DNA of 64,000 nt. It comes from Prasinococcaceae sp. CCMP 1430 (taxonomy: Eukaryota > Prasinodermophyta > Palmophyllophyceae > Prasinococcales > Prasinococcaceae). Location of the stretch: NCBI GenBank assembly GCA_013416795.1, contig RQSC01000033.1:284109-348108 (forward strand), written 5' to 3'. Below the pieces are notes generated by a model. It was not told the DNA's origin. It searched no databases and saw only the letters and a program-made list of their open reading frames with translations. Each line of letters begins with the position of its first letter. The first letter of the stretch is position 1. Positions 38,194 to 47,536 of this stretch are shown here, piece by piece. The translations under genes were made by a program, and so were the position numbers.

Positions 38194-38332
38194 CTATACC
38201 CCTCGCGTAGATGTGTGCACAGTGGAGCTGTCTGTGCGCGCGGGAGTGTGGTGGGTGTGCCACACGTGCGGGGAGGGGTGGCGGTGAGGGGAGGGTGTGT
38301 GTGTGTTGGGGTGTGGGGCTCGAGGGTCAGAA

Positions 38333-40615
38333 ATGGCTACTTTCCGCCGCGCGTTAGCCGCGGACGCCGCAGACGCCGTGCATGCGCCCCTGGGGGCCGG
38401 CCCCGCGGCCGCGGGCCAGCGCGCGCCGCCGGTGGGTGTCCTGGGGGCCGACACAGACGACGCGCCGGCGGCACTGGTAGACGCCGCGTCGATGGCCTCG
38501 GCCGCAGGTCTGGACGACGAGTCGCGCCTCGAGGATGTCGAGGCTGTCGAGATTATCTTCACCGAGGTCACGCACATCTCGGCGCAAGCGCTCGGCCGCT
38601 GTGAGCGCCTGCGCGAGCTCTCGCTCATCGAGAATGGGCTGCGCGTGCTGCCTCCGGTGAACGCCGTCGCGCGCACGCTCACGCGCCTTGTGCTGAGCGA
38701 CCAGCCGCTCTCGCGCACGGTGGGCCTCGGGCAGCTCCCGCACTTGCGCGAGCTGCTCATCACCCACTGCCAGCTCGGTGCGCTCGAGGGCCTCGAGGGC
38801 TGCCGGGGCCTGCAGCGGCTGTGGGTGTACGGCAATGCGATCCGCGAGCTGGACGGCGTGGCGTGCCTCGGGGACCTGCGCGAGCTATGGGTGCAGAGCA
38901 ATCTCATCTCGAGCCTCGAGCCGCTCCAGTCGCTCGCCAACCTCCAGGTGCTCGCGCTGTCGGGCAATCGGTTGCGCAAGGTCGGGCAGCTCGAGCCGCT
39001 GAAATTCCTGCCGGCGCTTCGCGACCTGAGCTGCGACGACAGCCACTTCCCAGCGTGCGAAGTGTGCGACGCGCCCGGGTATCGCTCCGCAGTGGTGCAC
39101 CATCTGGGGCAGGTTGACACGCTGGACGGGGAGCCGATCTCGGGCGCTGAGCGGCAACAAACGGAGGACACATACCTGGCGAGTGCGATTGCTTTCAACG
39201 ACCGCATCGAGGAGCTCAAGGCTGCGAACGCGCTGCGCCGGGACGAGCTCGAACGGCTACGCCGCCAGAACACGGCCGTTGCTGCTTCCGCGCGGGCGAT
39301 GCTGGCCACGAAACTGCGGCAGCTGGAGGGCCTCATTGCGGGTGGGCGGGCGAAGGTGGTGGACGCGCTCGAGCGAGCAGCGCACACGCGGGCGAGGGCA
39401 AGGACCGCGCTCGATGCGACGCTAGCCGAGCTGCGGCAGCGCCATGCCGCAGCCGCAGAACGAGCAGTGATGGCAGCGGAAGCCGACGCGGCCCGCGCGG
39501 ATGAAGCTGCCGAGCGCATGGGGCACCAGGCGCGCTTCCAGCAGGACGAGGCCGAGCGGTTGCTCGCGCTCACCGCCAGCACCGAGGGGCGCGTGTTTGC
39601 GCACGAGCTCATACGCGACAGCCCCGAGGGGGAGCGCGAGTACGACTTTGTCTCTTCTGAGCTCGGGCATGCGCTGGACATCCCGCCGGATGCGACCGCG
39701 CCACCTGACCGCGACTGGCGGCCGCTGAGCATGTACCGCATCACAGACACGGCGGCGTACGCGCGCTTCCGCGCCATGGGCGCCGGTCGCGGCGAGCACG
39801 GGTGCCGCTGGCTGTGGCTTGGCTGTGGCATGGAAACGTTGCATCGCACGATCCAGGCGGCCCACGCGCCACGCTCCAGTGGCGTGGCAGAGTCGCTCAC
39901 GTACTTCGCCCGCCCAGCCGACGCCGCCGAGGCGCAGCTGTCGGCTGTGAAGCCAGTCGCATCGCGTGTGGCGTTGCGCCGCGGCGAGATAGAGCCTGAG
40001 ACAACGGGCGCCGACCGGCCCGTCGCGCTGCTCTTGTGCCAGGTGTGGGTGGCCACGCAGCAGCAGCTACAGGCACCAGCACTGCGTCGCAAGCCGGACG
40101 AGGTGCTCCCTCTCTACTACGTCCAGCTCACGGTTGGAACACCCGCGCTAGAGAATGAGGACGCCTTCGAGGACATCGCCCGGGCAGCCTTCTTATCCGG
40201 GAAGCGTATGCCTACACCAGCCGACGACGATGCGCACGCAGAGATGAGCGCGATCGAGGAAGAAGCCAATCGGGCGATCCGTGAATATCGTCACCAGCTA
40301 TGGGTCGACTACGACCCGGAGCTCGCGGAGTCAGTGCGATGCGAGGAAGAAAAGGCGGATGAGCTTGAAAGGGTACTCAGAGATCTCAAGGCCGCGAATC
40401 TGCAGGAGAGGGACGCCCAGGATGACCTCATGCACAACTGCGCTCGCGCCCAGTTGCAGGCGCGCGCAGCGAGCGGCGAGCCAGAGCGCAAGACCCTCAG
40501 GCCGCCGCTCGGAACCGGAGTCCCACAAAGGCTGCGCAGGACGCAATCTGCTCGTCCGTCGGGGCAGAGGCACGGTCAGCTTGCTCGTGACGACAGCGAG
40601 CCACGCCCAAGGTGA
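38333..40615 (+). CDS. LRRC9-like leucine-rich-repeat coiled-coil protein
   Basis: Intronless gene, 760 aa. After a low-complexity N-terminus come at least six SDS22-type leucine-rich repeats (LRELSLIENGLRVLPPV, LQRLWVYGNAIRELDGV, LRELWVQSNLISSLEPL, LQVLALSGNRLRKVGQL) and the cap LPALRDLSCDDSHFPACEVCDAPGYR with HHLGQVDTLDGEPIS. Next is a coiled coil (ELKAANALRRDELERLRR … ARADEAAER). The C-terminal third (YRITDTAAYARFRAM, CRWLWLGCGMETLHRTI, ESLTYFARPADA, LLLCQVWVATQQQL, LPLYYVQLTVG) recalls the unusual globular region after the first LRR set in LRRC9, which occurs mainly in ciliated or flagellated species. Unlike LRRC9 there is only one LRR block. A role in the flagellum is inferred. Start is the first ATG in an AGAAATGGCT context. 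Confidence 0.72.
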   Translation: MATFRRALAADAADAVHAPLGAGPAAAGQRAPPVGVLGADTDDAPAALVDAASMASAAGLDDESRLEDVEAVEIIFTEVTHISAQALGRCERLRELSLIENGLRVLPPVNAVARTLTRLVLSDQPLSRTVGLGQLPHLRELLITHCQLGALEGLEGCRGLQRLWVYGNAIRELDGVACLGDLRELWVQSNLISSLEPLQSLANLQVLALSGNRLRKVGQLEPLKFLPALRDLSCDDSHFPACEVCDAPGYRSAVVHHLGQVDTLDGEPISGAERQQTEDTYLASAIAFNDRIEELKAANALRRDELERLRRQNTAVAASARAMLATKLRQLEGLIAGGRAKVVDALERAAHTRARARTALDATLAELRQRHAAAAERAVMAAEADAARADEAAERMGHQARFQQDEAERLLALTASTEGRVFAHELIRDSPEGEREYDFVSSELGHALDIPPDATAPPDRDWRPLSMYRITDTAAYARFRAMGAGRGEHGCRWLWLGCGMETLHRTIQAAHAPRSSGVAESLTYFARPADAAEAQLSAVKPVASRVALRRGEIEPETTGADRPVALLLCQVWVATQQQLQAPALRRKPDEVLPLYYVQLTVGTPALENEDAFEDIARAAFLSGKRMPTPADDDAHAEMSAIEEEANRAIREYRHQLWVDYDPELAESVRCEEEKADELERVLRDLKAANLQERDAQDDLMHNCARAQLQARAASGEPERKTLRPPLGTGVPQRLRRTQSARPSGQRHGQLARDDSEPRPR

Positions 40616-41097
40616 CGCATTGGGTGCAGGTGTGACGAGGCGACTGCACAGAATAACGATGATGAATGATGCAATCCCAGACGGGGACAGACTTCAAATA
40701 ACATACGTGTACACAGAGGATCGAGATTTGCCCTTTTGAGTTCGGGTGCGGTTGTGCTCCTGTTCCCCGCACACTCTCGCGCGCCCCCCCCGCGGCGCCC
40801 GCGGAGCAACCGACGCGATCCATCGCGCTGCCGCTTTGGGCGCGAAGCAGTTGCGCGCCGCGTAGGGCAAAGCCGAGGCGCCGCGCACGCGCAAGGGTGG
40901 GGTGGGGTGGGGGTGGGGCAGAGCGCGCGCAGCGGGAGGCGGCGGCGGGGCGTGGGCGAGAGACGGCGGGGGAGGGGACGGCGCGGCGCGGCTGGGCGCC
41001 GCAGGCGACTGCCGAGCGGGCCTAGGGGGCGCGGGCGGGAGGCGTAGTGCGCTCACGCCCGGAGGCGTGCGCGGGGGTTGCGCGCGCGGCTGCGACG
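40616..41097. promoter_or_regulatory. Spacer between LRRC9-like gene and unknown coiled-coil gene
   Basis: An AT-richer patch at 40650-40745 (ACGATGATGAATGATGCAATCC, CTTCAAATAACATACGTG), then very GC-rich sequence up to the next ATG. No supported gene. Confidence 0.4.
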
Positions 41098-42510
41098 ATG
41101 CCTTCAGGAACGATGAAGCCCACGCCGCCGGCCGCCAATGCGGGTCTTGGCAAACGCGAAGTGCGTGCGCAGGGGCTCAAGAATGCTGTTGCCGCCGCCG
41201 ATAAGAGCACTACCCCCAAAAGCAAGAACACTCTTGCCGCAGTGCGCGCGCGGGAGCTCAAGAACGCTGTTGCCGCTGCCGACGAGAGCACTACCCCCGA
41301 ACGCAAGAACACTCTTGCCGCCGCCAGGGCGGACACTCTTGCCGCCGCAAGGGTGTTGTATAGCCCCGGAGCAGCGCTGGCGGAGATCAAGCGCGCAAGG
41401 AGGGCCAAGAAAGACGCGCACAAGCAGGAAGTAGCGCGCAAGGCTCTTGTGGCGCGGTTCGCACGGGAGAAAGCGGATGCGTTGGGCGAGATAGCTGAGC
41501 TGAGGGCCGAACTGGAGAAGAGCAACAAGGCGGCCGAGGCGGCCGACGCGGAGAGCGCCGCTACGATAGCTGAGAGCGCCGCTACGATAGCTGAGCTGCA
41601 GGCCAAGCTGGAGAAGAGCACCAAGGCGGCCGAGGAGGCCGACGCGGAGCGCGCGGCTACGATAACCAAGCTGCAGGCCGAGCTGAAGGAGAGCCGTGCG
41701 GCGACCGAGAAGGCCAAGGCGGACGCTCAGACGCTTATGCAGGAGTCCAAGAGGGACGAAGGCAGCGTGAAAGGAGTGCACGCGGAGGAAAAGGTGGATT
41801 CCTCGGGCGACTCTAAGGAGCAGGTACGGGCGACTCCTGGAAGATCTGCCGAGCCCTCGCCCGAGGTGAAGGCCGCGGCTCGCGAGGGGGCCACCAAGGT
41901 GGCGGCCGCGCTCCGCGGCGTGACCAACGTGGCCAGCGCAGCGAGAGCAATGGCGGCAAGTGGACGCGCCGTCAACGCGCCATCGCTCGTGCATATGGTC
42001 GGAAGGCTCAAAATACAAATGCTCCTCAACGGCAAGCCAGTGCTTGACATGGAACTCGCGAAACCTCGCGGCCTGTACAACGCCGCAGTGCGGTACTTCG
42101 CCCTGTCGGAGGACGGCTTGGTTGACTTCGACTGCAGAAAACCTCCCGGCGGCATGATGGGCTCAGCCCTCGCGGAGCTCGTCTTGGTGCCAAAGGCCGG
42201 CCAGGCGCCCTTCATGCCCGGTGAAGGTGACATTCTGGGCATGTGCATCAATGACGGCGAGAGCGACGTGCTCCACGAGCCGAGCTGCATCAATGTGAAG
42301 GAGGTCCTGCGGAGCGCGGCTTCCCTGCGCACCAAGAGAAATGGTGGACAAAAGCGCTTCGCGCTGTGGAGTGACCTACGGCATTCTTCGACCTGGGGGG
42401 TGGACGCCGACACGGGTGATTGGTGCCTGCAGAGAGCGCGCGTGCGTCTTATGCACATGCGCATCTTCCCGGAGCTTATGGATGGCGTAATCAGCCAGCT
42501 CGCGTTGTAA
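41098..42510 (+). CDS. Unknown protein: tandem-repeat N-terminus, coiled coil, novel C-terminal domain
   Basis: Intronless 470-aa protein that I do not recognise. Residues 27-80 consist of two copies of a 27-residue unit (core LKNAVAAADxSTTPxxKNTL) plus a third partial copy, matching an 81-bp DNA tandem repeat. Residues 95-235 form a charged Ala/Glu/Lys coiled coil with a further small duplication (ESAATIAESAATIAEL) from a 21-bp DNA repeat. The C-terminal 170 residues look like a compact folded domain: VGRLKIQMLLNGKPVLDMEL, YNAAVRYFALSEDGLVDFD, ALAELVLVPKAGQAPFMPG and a late segment FALWSDLRHSSTWGVDADTG. No signal peptide or membrane span is visible, so it is probably cytosolic or nuclear. 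The gene ends 59 bp from the convergent kelch gene. Confidence 0.72.
   Translation: MPSGTMKPTPPAANAGLGKREVRAQGLKNAVAAADKSTTPKSKNTLAAVRARELKNAVAAADESTTPERKNTLAAARADTLAAARVLYSPGAALAEIKRARRAKKDAHKQEVARKALVARFAREKADALGEIAELRAELEKSNKAAEAADAESAATIAESAATIAELQAKLEKSTKAAEEADAERAATITKLQAELKESRAATEKAKADAQTLMQESKRDEGSVKGVHAEEKVDSSGDSKEQVRATPGRSAEPSPEVKAAAREGATKVAAALRGVTNVASAARAMAASGRAVNAPSLVHMVGRLKIQMLLNGKPVLDMELAKPRGLYNAAVRYFALSEDGLVDFDCRKPPGGMMGSALAELVLVPKAGQAPFMPGEGDILGMCINDGESDVLHEPSCINVKEVLRSAASLRTKRNGGQKRFALWSDLRHSSTWGVDADTGDWCLQRARVRLMHMRIFPELMDGVISQLAL
41176..41337 (+). repeat. 81-bp coding tandem repeat (two units)
   Basis: Two in-frame 81-bp units beginning with CTCAAGAA[TC]GCTGTTGCC, followed by a partial third copy; they encode the 27-residue repeat of the unknown protein. 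Confidence 0.85.
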
Positions 42511-42569
42511 TTAATCCAGATGTGCGCGTGATGTATGGGCGAGGCACCTGGCACATGTTCGCGCCCAAA

Positions 42570-44745
42570 CTAGACGCACGCCACGCCGAGTCCGAGTCGG
42601 GCCTCGACCATGGGTGGCACCTCGCGCCACGCGTTTGCGCGAGCATCGTACTCCTCCACCGTTGCTACGGCAGCCTTGCCGTCGAAGCCCCCCACCGCAT
42701 ACAGCGTGCATCCCACCGAGGCCGCGCCGAGCAGCTGCCGCCCATGGTGCATGGACGCCAACGTGTGCCAGCCACGCGTGCGCGGATCGTAGCCTTCCAC
42801 CGCGGTGAGAGACTTGGCGCCGTCGTAGCCCCCTGCTGCCACGAGCATGCCGCCACATGCCGCCATTCCCAAGTCTCGACGGGGTGTCTGGGACGCGCGC
42901 GCGCGCGGAGAGGAAGGGGCGACGCGGTGGGCGAGGGATGGCGAGCGAGGCGTGATCCGTCAGCTGTGATGTTGGCTGGCGGCCGCGGAGCGCACGCACC
43001 GCGCGCTCCAGTCGCTCTCATTCTGCCAAGACGACATTGCGCGCCTTACCGACATGGGTGCGAGCCCCCACCACTGATCCGACCTTGGGTCGTACGCCTC
43101 GCACACGTTGAGGTAGTTTGGCGCCGAAAATCCCCCGACGGCATAAACCACGCCGTCCATGGCCGCAACGCCAAGCTGCGCGCGCCCTCCCCAGGGCATG
43201 TCGCGCCCCTTGGTCCACCGCCCCGCGGCGCCGCTTGTCCGCGCACTGGGGTCGAAAAGCTCGGTGGCGGACAGGTACTTTTGGCCGTTGTAGCCGCCAA
43301 CAGCGATCAGCCTGTCGGCCGCCCAGCATGCGCCGAGCCAAATACGCGGCGTGGGCATGGGCGCTAGCTGGCGCCACGTGCCCGCCTGTAGGTTCAGTTC
43401 ATGCGCATCGGGCAGAGTGGCCTTGCCATCCGAACCGCCAAGCGCCCACGCGAGTGTGCCCTCGGGATTCGCGGCACCGGCATGATAGCCGCGAGCGAAC
43501 GGCAGCGGGGCGAGCGCCGACCACGCGCCCGCTCGCACATCAAAGCATTCACAACTCGCCAGCGGCGAGTTAGCACGCGCGAGGCCACCGAGGGCGATCA
43601 GCGAAACGGGCGAGGCGTCGGCGACGCTCCGGCCCGTCGCCGCCGCGGGCGGCAGCGGCGGGGCCTCAGACGCCAGCGACACCTGCTGCTGTTGCTGATG
43701 CTGATGCTGCTGTCGCTGATGCTGCTGTGGTGTAGGCGCGGCACTCGCGTGCGACACCCCCCCACCGCCTTCGGGGGCAAGTGTGCCGACGTGCCCGCCA
43801 TCGATGGCAGCAATCAGCGGGGCGGCGCCTGCTCGCTCTGCCTCCGCTCGCAATGCGAGCCGCTCTGCCGACGCACCCGGAACGAAAATTGGCGCGCCGC
43901 TCAGCCACGCAACCATTGCCTCCACCTGAGGCGGTGCCACCTCGGCGGGTGTCTGTGCCACAGGCAGCGCGACCGCGCCAGGCATGGGTGTCTGCGCTGC
44001 GGCCACGAGCGACTGCGCCTGAGTGCCAGGGCGCGTTTGCGCGGACATGCCGTAGCGCGTTTGCGTCAGCAGACGTGTGCCGGCGCGCGAGCGCAAGTGT
44101 GCGCGACTCCAGCTTTTGCACTCTGCCCGTAAAAAATGCGCACCCATCGGCACTCTTGTCGGCGCGTGCACGTACCTGCTGCGCCGCCGCTGCCTGCGCC
44201 ACCCTCTGACCCTCCAGGAACGCCTCGTGGCGCTCGAACTCCGTGCGGTACGCCGTCCAGGTCGCCTCAGCAGCGGCGCGCTGTTGCGTGTCCGCCTCGC
44301 GCTTGGCCTCGAGCTCCTGCCAGGCGGAGGCAATCTGCTGGCGCTGCGACTCGAGCTCTTGTTCTGCGCTCGCCTGATGTGCGGCAAACGCCTCCCTCTC
44401 GGCGTCCAGGGCTGCGCGCTCGGCCGCGAGCGCCTGCCGGACGGCCTCGAGCTGCTGCGCAGCGGACTCGCGTTCGGCGGCAACGTGGCCGCGCACCGCT
44501 CCGACGGCCGCCCCAACATCCTCGACGAAGGTGCGCACCAGCGTGTCCACGCGCTCCATGGAGGCCACCAGCGGGTCGGAACCCGCCATCGCCGCTGCCA
44601 GTGCGGCCTGCGCCTGCGTCGCCGGCGTGGGCACAGGAGGCGCGGGCGCGGCCGCGCCGCCGCGCCCCCTCCCCTCGCCCGTCCTCCCCCGCTTTTTGAT
44701 TTTGATTTTGATTTTGATTTTGATTACGCCGCGCGCGGCCGCCAT
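42570..44745 (-). CDS. Coiled-coil protein with C-terminal six-bladed kelch propeller
   Basis: Three exons on the minus strand (44745-44176, 44018-43050, 42887-42570), phase 0, 618 aa. Order: a basic Ile-Lys alternation (VIKIKIKIKIKKRG) from a GATTTT-type microsatellite, a long Ala/Glu/Gln coiled coil (HVAAERESAAQQLEAVRQAL …), a Gln/His-rich linker (QQHQRQQHQHQQQQQ), then six kelch repeats, for example LIAVGGYNGQKYLSATELFD, VVYAVGGFSAPNYLNVCEAY and TLYAVGGFDGKAAVATVEEY. Splicing across 42888-43049 restores the fifth blade (LAPMS|TPRRDLGMAACGGM). Position 44018 is the best of several in-frame acceptors for intron 1. No BTB or BACK domain is seen, so this is not a standard KLHL adaptor. The kelch propeller probably binds a protein partner while the coiled coil oligomerises. 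Confidence 0.85.
44693..44724 (-). repeat. GATTTT hexanucleotide repeat coding for (Ile-Lys)n
   Basis: Five tandem TTTTGA-type hexamers inside the first exon of the kelch gene, translated on the minus strand as alternating Ile-Lys. It is strikingly AT-rich against a GC-rich background. Confidence 0.88.
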
Positions 44746-45152
44746 TCGCCCCCTCCTGCGCTGCGCCACGCCCCTGGCCTCGCAGGGGGCTGGCGAGCGT
44801 CCGCGCGCGCAAGCGCCCGAGGTGGAGAGGGGGGGGGAGAGAGAGAGGCCCCGCCCGGCCTCGCGCACCCTCTGGCCCGTGCGTGGTCCCGGCCTGCGGC
44901 GGCGCGCCCGCGTGCGCGGTTCAAATGCGATTCAATTCGGAAAACTCCACTGACGCCAACACGCGGCCGGGGAACTGGCTTCCCACGGGCGAGCCCAAAA
45001 GGTTGCATCACATTGAAAGGGCGCAAAGACCAGCGGCGGAGAGAGTGCGCGGTGGCGTCGGCTGGCGACGGTGGCGCCCGAGGTGGGGCGCGAGTGCTTG
45101 TCCCCACCAACCACACGCGCGCGCGTGCGCGCGCGCGCGCGCGCGCGAGAGG
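44746..45152. promoter_or_regulatory. Divergent promoter region, kelch and AIDA genes
   Basis: AT-richer patch at 44920-45020 (TTCAAATGCGATTCAATTCGG, TTGCATCACATTGAAAGG). A CG run (about 45127-45147) ends six bases before the AIDA start codon. No gene. Confidence 0.45.
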
Positions 45153-46429
45153 ATGGTGAGGCCGCCCGCTGGCGCGGCCGCGCGCGTTCGCGAGGCGCTG
45201 CGCGCGTTCGCGCGCTGACTGCACGTCACCCCGGCGCCGCCGCGCCGCCGCAGGAGCCGTGGCGCGCGCAGCTCGCGTCGGGATGGGCGTCGGCGTTCAC
45301 AGAAGCGCTCGAGACGGACTCATGGGGGCAGGTGGAGGAGGCTTTGGAGGCGTACTCACGACTGCGCGACGCGCTCGATGACACGCTGCTGCTGGAGGAC
45401 GAGCGCGCCGCATCGGGCCTGCCCGAGGGCGCCCCTGGCGGGCCGCTGCTGTCATATGTGGAGCGCGTACACGTGAGTCGACTGGCGCTTGGGCTGCGGC
45501 TGCGATGCGCTACGCTCAGCGGCCAACCCATTGACGAGCACGGCAACCTCAACCCCGGCCTCGCCGATATGAAGCGGTTAGCGCCGGCGTTCGAAGCGGG
45601 CCTCGAGGCCGCGCAGCGACCGTTTCCGCTGAGCCTTCGCTTCGACGTGCTAGGTAGAGGCGTAGACACCGGCGGAGAGATGGATGGGGGGGCTGGGAGC
45701 GGCGGCACGAGCGGCATGGGCGGGGCCGAGCTGATCGGCGGCAGCGCGAGCGGCGTGACTCATTTCGGCGTCGTGGAAGGCCACGTGAGCGCGATGGGCG
45801 GCCCCAAGCCGCTGACGCGCAGCGCAGCAGCCGAGGTGGACGTGCTGCAGGAGCTCGAATCGCCGAGGGGATCTGAATCCAAGAGGGCGCCGCCCAGCGT
45901 GGACGACGACTCGGATCCCGGCAGCGATGACGGGAATCTGCCGGCCGCGGTAGGCGGCACGCTGCTCGGGCCTCCGCGCCTCGTGATGAGCGGCGCGCGC
46001 ATGCTGACCATCACCGTGAATCGCATCGGGCTGAAGGACGCCGCTGACTACATAGACCCGTTCATGACGGTGAGCGTGTGCGACGGCAATGGTCAGCTCA
46101 TTGAGGGCTCCCAGGACACTCCCCTATCCGTGGGCGTCGAGGGGCGGGACGTGCTCTTCGGCTTCAAGGTGCATATCCAGACGCCGCTCAACGAGCTGCG
46201 ACCCTCCAGCGCCATCTTCCTCGAGTTCAAGCACTGGAAGCCCACCAAGCGCAAAATTAGTACGCGCTGCTGGTCGCTGCTCGAGATGGACGAGCTACGC
46301 AATGGGGCCGCAGTGCTCGAGGTGTACAAGAAGCCCACCGACTTCAAGAAGAGGCTGAGCTCCATGCGGCTGCTGAGCGTCAAGCCACTCTACATGCAGC
46401 TGCAGATGGACGTGCGCACGGCACAATAG
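45153..46429 (+). CDS. AIDA: AIDA homologue (axin interactor, dorsalisation-associated; N-helical domain plus C2)
   Basis: Cytosolic membrane-associating protein, 392 aa. The C-terminal C2 domain is unmistakable: TITVNRIGLKDAADYIDPFM, SVCDGNGQLIEGSQDTPLSV, AIFLEFKHWKPTKRKIST, CWSLLEMDEL, LEVYKKPTDFKKR and VKPLYMQLQ align block by block with animal AIDA. The N-terminal helical domain (LASGWASAFTEALETDSWGQ, then VEEALEAYSRL) matches animal LLQRWGASF … DSWGQLVEAIDEY. This alignment supports an unusual start: the ATG at 45153-45155 is a complete three-base coding exon followed at once by GTGAGG, and the next exon begins at 45254 after CGCCGCAG, giving M|EPWRAQLASGW. A Gly-rich, then acidic, linker joins the domains. 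Animal AIDA binds axin and has been linked to HRD1-dependent degradation of lipid-synthesis enzymes. C2 loop Asp residues suggest phospholipid binding. Confidence 0.9.
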
Positions 46430-46831
46430 CCCAACAGTGGTGGCGGCGCGTACCCTGTGCTCGCGCACCTTTCGAGTTCGAGCGCAATTCAATCTTCTTG
46501 TAATCACCACTGCTACACGTCGATTGCCCGCGCTGCCTGGCGCGCCTGCCGAGGGCGACCACGGTGCCGAAGAAGCGGCAGACACAACGGAGGAGGAGAG
46601 GACGGGGCACAAGAAATAGCGAATTAGTCATAGCTGCTGCAAAAAAAGTGCACCGTGCGCTGCTCGCCCCCACCGAGGGCCGGGCAGTCGCCGAGGGTCC
46701 CACCCTCGTCCGCGACGAACACTGCGCGAGGGCGGGGGAGCACATGGCGCGCACCCAGCGCGCGCAGTGCGGCACGGGGGATAAGAACGCCGTGGGCGGC
46801 TCGGTCGGTCAGCCGTTGCCAAGCGCTCGGC
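46430..46831. other. Convergent 3' spacer, AIDA and MUB/UBL3 genes
   Basis: Holds a TGTAA at about 46497, 68 nt after the AIDA stop, and a purine-rich stretch (46560-46620). No gene supported. Confidence 0.45.
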
Positions 46832-47536
46832 TCAGGAGACGACGCACGCGCACTTGGGCTCTGCCGCCTTGCCCTTCTGCGACTCCGCCGACTTGGCCGG
46901 CGCAGCGCCCGCGGGCCTGATCCACAAGTGCAGTGTGGTCACAATGGGTTCACCCGACTCGTCGGCACCCGACGCCAGATGATAGTCGGCCAGCGTCTTC
47001 GTGTTGTCAAGGATCTTCCCACCGTGAATGAGCTTGAGGTCTGCCGCGCTCTGCGGCGGCGTCTTTATAGCAGCTGCACGCGCATGCGTCCGACACAGTC
47101 GCAGGGGGCGCGTCAGCACAGGCGGTGGCAGGACGAGCGCACAGGCTGCGCAGCGAGGCCCAGGCCACCCCAAGGCGCGCACATCCACCACCGCCGCAGC
47201 GGCCGTGCCCTTCTCTCGTGCGCGTAGCAGCTTCTCGTCACGCACACCGCCGAGCGCCCCTTGGGGCAGTCGCGCACCCGTGGGATGGCACCGTCCTGAA
47301 AGCTTCGCTTCCTGCTGACGCGTTCTTTTTCGGACGGCGCCGCTGCCCGGCGCGAGGGCGCGCAGACTCTAGGCGGGCGCGGGCAGTGCCGCGGCGCGTT
47401 GCGCACCATTCCCCTTGACGTCCTCCGCAAGCTGCGCCTTGAGCTTGGCCACTGAAAGCGTGAGCGGGTACTCGGTGGGCCCGACGTCGACGCCGTCCAC
47501 GCAGCGGAAGCGCAGCGCGCACGTCGCAGCGCTCAT
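46832..47536 (-). CDS. Membrane-anchored ubiquitin-fold protein (MUB/UBL3)
   Basis: Small ubiquitin-like protein of 123 aa, two exons on the minus strand (47536-47407 and 47073-46832) joined in phase 1 across a 333-bp intron. The beta-grasp fold reads CALRFRCVDGVDVGPTEYPL, LSVAKLKAQLAEDV, then after splicing AADLKLIHGGKILDNTKTLA and TTLHLWIRP, all collinear with plant MUBs and animal UBL3. The C-terminus KCACVVS is a CaaX prenylation box (CVVS, Ser favouring farnesyl transfer) with an extra Cys two residues before it that could be palmitoylated. No diglycine terminus, so it is not conjugated. In plants MUBs dock E2 enzymes at the plasma membrane; UBL3 directs proteins to small vesicles. Start chosen at the ATG matching the family N-terminus rather than 48 nt upstream. 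Confidence 0.92.

Larger units (their letters stand above)
37761..38332. promoter_or_regulatory. Divergent promoter region, SUN and LRRC9-like genes
   Basis: Strongly AT-richer centre (37950-38200) with a T14 tract (38011-38024), a (CG)11 run (38055-38076) and an inverted telo-box pair (38179-38193). GT-rich stretch at 38297-38316. No gene. Confidence 0.55.

Noticed and set aside
38194-40092. 632-residue minus-strand open frame opposite the LRRC9-like gene
   Set aside because: Exact antisense of the LRR/coiled-coil exon; serine/arginine low complexity only.
41104-42018. 304-residue Leu/Gly/His-rich minus-strand frame opposite the unknown coiled-coil gene
   Set aside because: Its periodicity is only the complement of the sense-strand repeats; the plus frame has balanced composition and a folded C-terminus.
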